This document shows positions 59,877 to 64,000 of a stretch of DNA of 64,000 nucleotides, piece by piece. Made by a program: the position numbers and the translations under genes. Origin of the DNA: Bacteroidota bacterium (lineage in GTDB: Bacteria; Bacteroidota; Ignavibacteria; Ignavibacteriales; Ignavibacteriaceae); assembly GCA_020161395.1 (NCBI GenBank), contig JAIUOE010000002.1, positions 591,920 to 655,919 on the forward strand. The letters run 5' to 3'. The notes beneath the pieces are model-generated. The model searched no databases. It saw only the letters and a list, made by a program, of their open reading frames with translations, and had not been told where the DNA came from. Numbering within the stretch: position 1 is the stretch's first letter; each line of letters starts with the position of its first letter.

Positions 59877-62800
59877 ATGAGAGTGTTTTTCCTTTTACTC
59901 CTCGCTGTTCCAGCCTGTTTTTCACAGAATAAACCCGAACTCATTCTCCCCGTTGGACACAAGGATATTGTCCGCTCTGTGGATTTTAACCCCGATGGCA
60001 GTCTTCTCCTTTCCTCAAGCTGGGACAACACAGCCAAGCTTTGGAATATTAAAACCGGGTACCTTCTGCGAACCATGACGGGTCATACGAAACAAATTAA
60101 CGGTGCATGTTTCAGCCCCGATGGAACCAGATTTCTTACCCACTCGTGGGATAAGTCGGTAAAAATCTGGGAAACTGCCACAGGAATGCTCCTGCACAAT
60201 CTCTATATCGATACTGTCTCCATTACAGGTGCGCAGTTCAGTCCCGATGGTAAACGAGTGCTGGTGACGGGTTATGAGGGAATAACCAATGTCTGGGATG
60301 TAAATACAGGTGAAGTTGCATTTTCTCTCAAAGGACAAACCGGAACCATAGAATCGGGAAAATTCAGCCCTGACGGTAAATTAATCGTTACGCTATCGTG
60401 GGACAAGACTGTAATAATCTGGGATGCCTCAAACGGCAAAACTGTTTTAACTGTTGAAAATGATTCTCCATGGCCCCTCCAAACGGGATTCTCACCCGAC
60501 TCAAAATACTTTTTCACCACTTCAATGGATGGAGTGGTTAGACTTTGGGAGGTGAAGTCAGGAAAACTTGCCGGTAAATTTATGGGACAGCCCGATGCCG
60601 AAAACACAGCAATTTTCAGTCCTGATTCCAAACTGTTTCTGACTTCGAATCAGGGTGATACGATTCGTATCTGGCAAACGGAGACCGGTAAACTTCTCAA
60701 TGAAATTGTTTACTTCCTCGAAAATCCGGGTAATCTGTGCGACATGCTGTTTACTCCCGATGAAAAAAAACTCGTTGTCTCCTATCTTCAGGCGAACCCC
60801 GTGGTTTGGGACATGAATACGCTCGGCATGGTCAGTCTGGTTTCCGACATGCCGTCACTCGTTGGCGCCACCACCATTAGCAATGACGGAAAAACCGCAG
60901 CATTCGGGGATTATAACGGGCGTGTCCTCACATACGATCTCGACAAAGGAGCCACTGTCCGTGAATTCAAAGGTGGTACCGCATCCGTAAGAAGTGCCGA
61001 ATTCAGCAAAGACGGAAAGCAAATTGTGGTTCTCTCAGAAGGCGAAACAATCAGGGTTTGGGATGCTCTTTCAGGAAAGATCAAAGGGAAACTCGGTGAT
61101 GGAATCCCCGGTGGATGGTTTGCCTCCTTTAGTCCGGACGGTGAAAAAGTGCTTACAACAGGTTGGAACGAGAATATTTTTGAGTGGAATCCGGTTACTA
61201 AAAAAATTATCTCTGACATGAAACTCGCTTCAGCTTTTATTTACAAGGCTGCTTACAGTCCAGATGGAAAAAGAATTGTAGCCATAACGGATGATTCTTC
61301 AGGAGTTGTCTTTAATGCAGAAACAGGCGCTGAAATAAACAGGTATAAATGGTTGTACGGTGACATGCAGACTTTTGCATTCAGTCCTGACGGCAAGTCC
61401 ATAGCAACGGCAATGAGGGACAGTCTGGTTCTTCTTATCGACCCGTTTACAGGGAAAAAATTTAAATCTTTTACGGGACATCATTCGTTTGTTATGGCTG
61501 TTGCCTTTTCGGCGGACGGGAAAAAAATTGTATCAGGCTCACTCGATCATACTGTCAGAATCTGGGATGTACAAACCGGCAGGGAGCTTTTAACCCTGGA
61601 AGGTCATCCGGAGCCCGTCAATCTCGTTGCATTCAGCCCTGACGGTAAACAGGTTATCACATTCAGCGAAGACAAGCTGGCAATCATTTGGGATGCCATT
61701 TCCGGTCAGATGGTAAAGAAATACCCGTTGACCGGTCTGGCTTTCGATCTTTCTTTCAAAAGAGGGCTTCTGATCTCTCACAAAAACAGTCTCCTGACTT
61801 TTTACGACATAGCTACCGGTGTTGAACTCTTCTCCTTTGCATCCTTCGGTGAAAATGACTGGGTTGTTCTTCACCCCGGAGGGCTTTTTGATGCATCCCC
61901 CGGAGCGATGGAAAGCATGTACTATGTCCAGGGACTCGATGTGATTGCTTTCAGCCAGTTGAAAGATAAATACTGGGAACCGGGTCTCTTTGAAAAGATG
62001 ATGAATGAAGAACAGCTCCGTTTTGTCGAAGCAATCGACAAGGAATTAAAACTCTGGCCCGAAGTGTCGGAATTCGAATTCAGGGAAAACTACGGGAAAG
62101 TCAAGGTCTCAATAGAAAACAAAGGTGGAGGTATCGGTAAACTCCAGATATTCCTCAACGGGAAAGAGATGTCCTCTGATGCAAGAGATGGCAAAATCAA
62201 TCCAAAACAGAAAAATGCCACTATTACCATCGATATAAAGAATCATCCGTACCTTGTCAATGGTGAAAACAAACTCGAGGTGGTAACCTGGAATGAGTCG
62301 GGCACACTCTCATCTTCGGGCGATGTGGCAGAGTTCATCTATGAGAAACCAAATCTTGCCCCTTCAATATTTATTGTATCGGTCGGGGTTGGTGATTATA
62401 CCGGTGACAAACTCGATCTCAAATATGCGGGAAAGGATGCGAAGGATTTTATGACCGCCACCTCCCTTGGTGCTGAACATCTTTTCACAAAAGAAAAAAC
62501 TCATAAATACCTCCTTTCCACCGATGACAAGAACGGAACAATGCCCACAAAGGCAAACATCCAAAAAACATTTACAGACATAGGCAAAAAAGCAAATTCC
62601 GAAGATGTAATTGTGGTCTATCTTGCAGGACACGGAATCAACCTCGGTGGAGACGAAAGCGATCTCTATTACCTCACACAGGATGCCTTCTCACCAAATC
62701 CCGAAGTTTACAAGGACGAAGCGGTCAGAAAGTCCACCACCATTTCGGGAAGTGAGATGATCGAAATGCTTAAAAATGTCGCTGCCTTAAAGCAGGTTCT

Positions 62801-63521
62801 TATTATTGACGCCTGTGCTTCGGGCAAACTGGTAGACAACCTCGCTGAAAAAAGGGATATCTCGAGTTCCATAGTAAAAGCCATGGAAAGGATGAAGGAC
62901 AGAACCGGACTTCACATCATTACTGGAAGTGCTGCCGATGCTGTAAGCTACGAAGCAAGCAAATACGGCCAGGGTCTCCTCACCTACAGCATTCTTTCCG
63001 GGATGAGAGGACTTGCCCTTAAAGACAACAAATCGATTGATATCAGCCTCCTTATGCAACATGCCCGTGAAATGGTGCCAAAGCTCGCTGAAGGTATCGG
63101 TGGAATTCAGGAGCCCAGAATCTTTTCACCAAAAGGTGCGGAAAGTTTCGATATTGGCATACTCGATGACAAAGAGAAGGCTTTGATACCTCTGGCACAG
63201 GAAAAACCTGTATTTGTAAATTCCGTCTTTCTCGATGCAAACGATCTCATTGATGTTCTTTCCCTTTCCGAGAAAATCGATGATCGTCTTTCATCAATTT
63301 CTGAACTGGGCACAGCAGCGAGACTGATTTTCTGGAATGTGAAAAGCTATCCCGGTGCCATGAAACTGACCGGCACATACACCGTCAAGGGAGATAAAGT
63401 GGAAGTGACATTCAAAATCGTAAAGGATAAAAACACAGTAAAGTCATTTACCAAAACAGGAAGTTCGAATAATCTCGAAAACCTTATAAACGAAATTGTG
63501 AATGCCATAGTTTTTAAGTAG
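59877..63521 (+). CDS. Exported WD40-repeat protein with caspase domain
   Basis: A 1214 aa protein with a short signal peptide (MRVFFLLLLAVPACFSQ). Residues 25-660 hold fourteen WD40-like units (FSPDGKxxLT...WDxxTG pattern), enough for two seven-blade propellers. A beta-rich linker (about 690-820) leads to a caspase domain (about 830-1080) with His919 in YLAGHG and Cys980 in IIDACASG; both are intact. A last domain of about 130 residues after 1080 is not recognised. WD40-caspase fusions are known in cyanobacteria and other bacteria, with functions mostly untested. It is divergent from the two other caspase-fold genes and followed by a small exported protein in the same direction. Confidence 0.93.
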   Translation: MRVFFLLLLAVPACFSQNKPELILPVGHKDIVRSVDFNPDGSLLLSSSWDNTAKLWNIKTGYLLRTMTGHTKQINGACFSPDGTRFLTHSWDKSVKIWETATGMLLHNLYIDTVSITGAQFSPDGKRVLVTGYEGITNVWDVNTGEVAFSLKGQTGTIESGKFSPDGKLIVTLSWDKTVIIWDASNGKTVLTVENDSPWPLQTGFSPDSKYFFTTSMDGVVRLWEVKSGKLAGKFMGQPDAENTAIFSPDSKLFLTSNQGDTIRIWQTETGKLLNEIVYFLENPGNLCDMLFTPDEKKLVVSYLQANPVVWDMNTLGMVSLVSDMPSLVGATTISNDGKTAAFGDYNGRVLTYDLDKGATVREFKGGTASVRSAEFSKDGKQIVVLSEGETIRVWDALSGKIKGKLGDGIPGGWFASFSPDGEKVLTTGWNENIFEWNPVTKKIISDMKLASAFIYKAAYSPDGKRIVAITDDSSGVVFNAETGAEINRYKWLYGDMQTFAFSPDGKSIATAMRDSLVLLIDPFTGKKFKSFTGHHSFVMAVAFSADGKKIVSGSLDHTVRIWDVQTGRELLTLEGHPEPVNLVAFSPDGKQVITFSEDKLAIIWDAISGQMVKKYPLTGLAFDLSFKRGLLISHKNSLLTFYDIATGVELFSFASFGENDWVVLHPGGLFDASPGAMESMYYVQGLDVIAFSQLKDKYWEPGLFEKMMNEEQLRFVEAIDKELKLWPEVSEFEFRENYGKVKVSIENKGGGIGKLQIFLNGKEMSSDARDGKINPKQKNATITIDIKNHPYLVNGENKLEVVTWNESGTLSSSGDVAEFIYEKPNLAPSIFIVSVGVGDYTGDKLDLKYAGKDAKDFMTATSLGAEHLFTKEKTHKYLLSTDDKNGTMPTKANIQKTFTDIGKKANSEDVIVVYLAGHGINLGGDESDLYYLTQDAFSPNPEVYKDEAVRKSTTISGSEMIEMLKNVAALKQVLIIDACASGKLVDNLAEKRDISSSIVKAMERMKDRTGLHIITGSAADAVSYEASKYGQGLLTYSILSGMRGLALKDNKSIDISLLMQHAREMVPKLAEGIGGIQEPRIFSPKGAESFDIGILDDKEKALIPLAQEKPVFVNSVFLDANDLIDVLSLSEKIDDRLSSISELGTAARLIFWNVKSYPGAMKLTGTYTVKGDKVEVTFKIVKDKNTVKSFTKTGSSNNLENLINEIVNAIVFK

Positions 63522-63666
63522 TCGTGTTACCTGTGTCACACTGAAAAGCGACAAGTCAAAAACCCGGGAACAACAATTTAGTGACTTCGGTTAAAGACTC
63601 ATAATGAAAATCTTTAATTCAGTTTATAACAAACAATCATCAATCACCAACAACAAAGGTATCACA

Positions 63667-64000
63667 ATGAAAATCAACACCAGATTTTTCGCATTCGCAT
63701 TGGCAGCACTATTTCTGCTCAACTTTGCAGGTTTCTCACAAAAGCCACCAAAGATCATTAAGAGCCCCACAAATGTTGCGTCCAAAATTGTCAATGTAAA
63801 CAAGATCGATTTCAAGGCTGAATTCGGTTCCTCCAACAGTGCTCTCTCGAAACTCGGAGAGATCATCAGTGACGGCAGAAGAGACGGCGATGTAAAAGCC
63901 CTCGTTTCAGCAGCCATGATCCTCTTCATGGAAGAAGCAGCCACAGGAAAGAAAGCTTCTGTAACCGGAAAAGCACTTCTTGAAGAAGCCACTACAAAAG
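63667..64000 (+). CDS. Small exported protein, partial (C-terminus outside window)
   Basis: Translated directly: 111 codons, open at the right edge. ATG 63667 has AAAGG upstream and begins a signal peptide (MKINTRFFAFALAALFLL, cleavage probably after NFAGFS). The mature part starts with KPPKIIKSPT and continues as an amphipathic helical stretch (LSKLGEIISDGRRDGDVKAL, then SAAMILFMEEAATG). No family is recognised. An in-frame ATG 21 codons upstream lacks a ribosome site. The 145 bp gap before it holds no terminator I can see, so it may be read through from the WD40-caspase gene. Confidence 0.7.
   Translation, partial: MKINTRFFAFALAALFLLNFAGFSQKPPKIIKSPTNVASKIVNVNKIDFKAEFGSSNSALSKLGEIISDGRRDGDVKALVSAAMILFMEEAATGKKASVTGKALLEEATTK

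Noticed and set aside
54541..63521. Cytoplasmic antiphage caspase system
   Set aside because: All three proteins begin with clear signal peptides, and no effector, nucleotide cyclase, NTPase sensor or other defence gene is nearby.

Overview
The window looks like part of the chromosome of a Bacteroidota/Chlorobi-type bacterium, most likely an Ignavibacteria-like lineage. The evidence is indirect. One secreted protein ends in a type IX secretion C-terminal domain with the NYPNPFNPNT signature typical of Ignavibacteria. MurE carries the DNPR motif of meso-diaminopimelate enzymes. Base composition is moderate (low 40s % GC by eye). There is no rRNA gene to settle the taxonomy. I found no transposase, insertion sequence, CRISPR array or prophage.

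Layout. Positions 1-3152 (minus) hold two tandem paralogous secreted BNR/Asp-box propeller proteins, the first cut by the window edge. Positions 3404-20100 (minus) hold a compact division and cell wall (dcw) cluster in the order mraZ-rsmH-ftsL-ftsI-murE-murF-mraY-murD-ftsW-murG-murC-ftsQ-ftsA-[192 aa gene]-ftsZ. A three-repeat MraZ operator lies in front of mraZ. The 192 aa gene between ftsA and ftsZ reads as a reduced, motif-less copy of the FtsZ GTPase subdomain. rsmB, a small membrane protein with an M15 peptidase, and a haem-binding lipoprotein follow.

Positions 23222-31258 (minus) form a hydrogen-metabolism locus. A sensory [FeFe]-hydrogenase fused to a histidine kinase comes first, then a receiver, a receiver-PAS-kinase and another receiver, then the NuoE-like, NuoF-like and catalytic subunits of a trimeric [FeFe] hydrogenase, closed by a terminator. 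Positions 31494-41756 contain an AAA/PD-(D/E)XK protein, a copper regulator and CopA, a Ser/Thr kinase, tRNA-Thr, a zinc-ribbon/TPR protein, HU, an unknown membrane protein and oligoendopeptidase F. Positions 41947-49556 contain secD-secF, dedA, a flavin reductase with a DUF2805-type protein, a patatin-like lipase and a mobile mystery A/B (Xre/Fic) pair. Positions 49691-54479 contain lepA, signal peptidase I and an exported subtilase.

The last 9.5 kb (54541-64000) holds three large exported proteins that all end in or contain a clan CD (caspase-fold) protease domain: a TPR-CHAT protein, a caspase-DUF4384 protein and, divergently transcribed, a protein with a 14-blade WD40 array plus caspase. 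A small exported protein, cut by the window end, follows. The two strongest candidates for undescribed biology are the FtsZ-like gene inside the dcw operon and this exported caspase-fold group. The hydrogen-sensing locus is the third.
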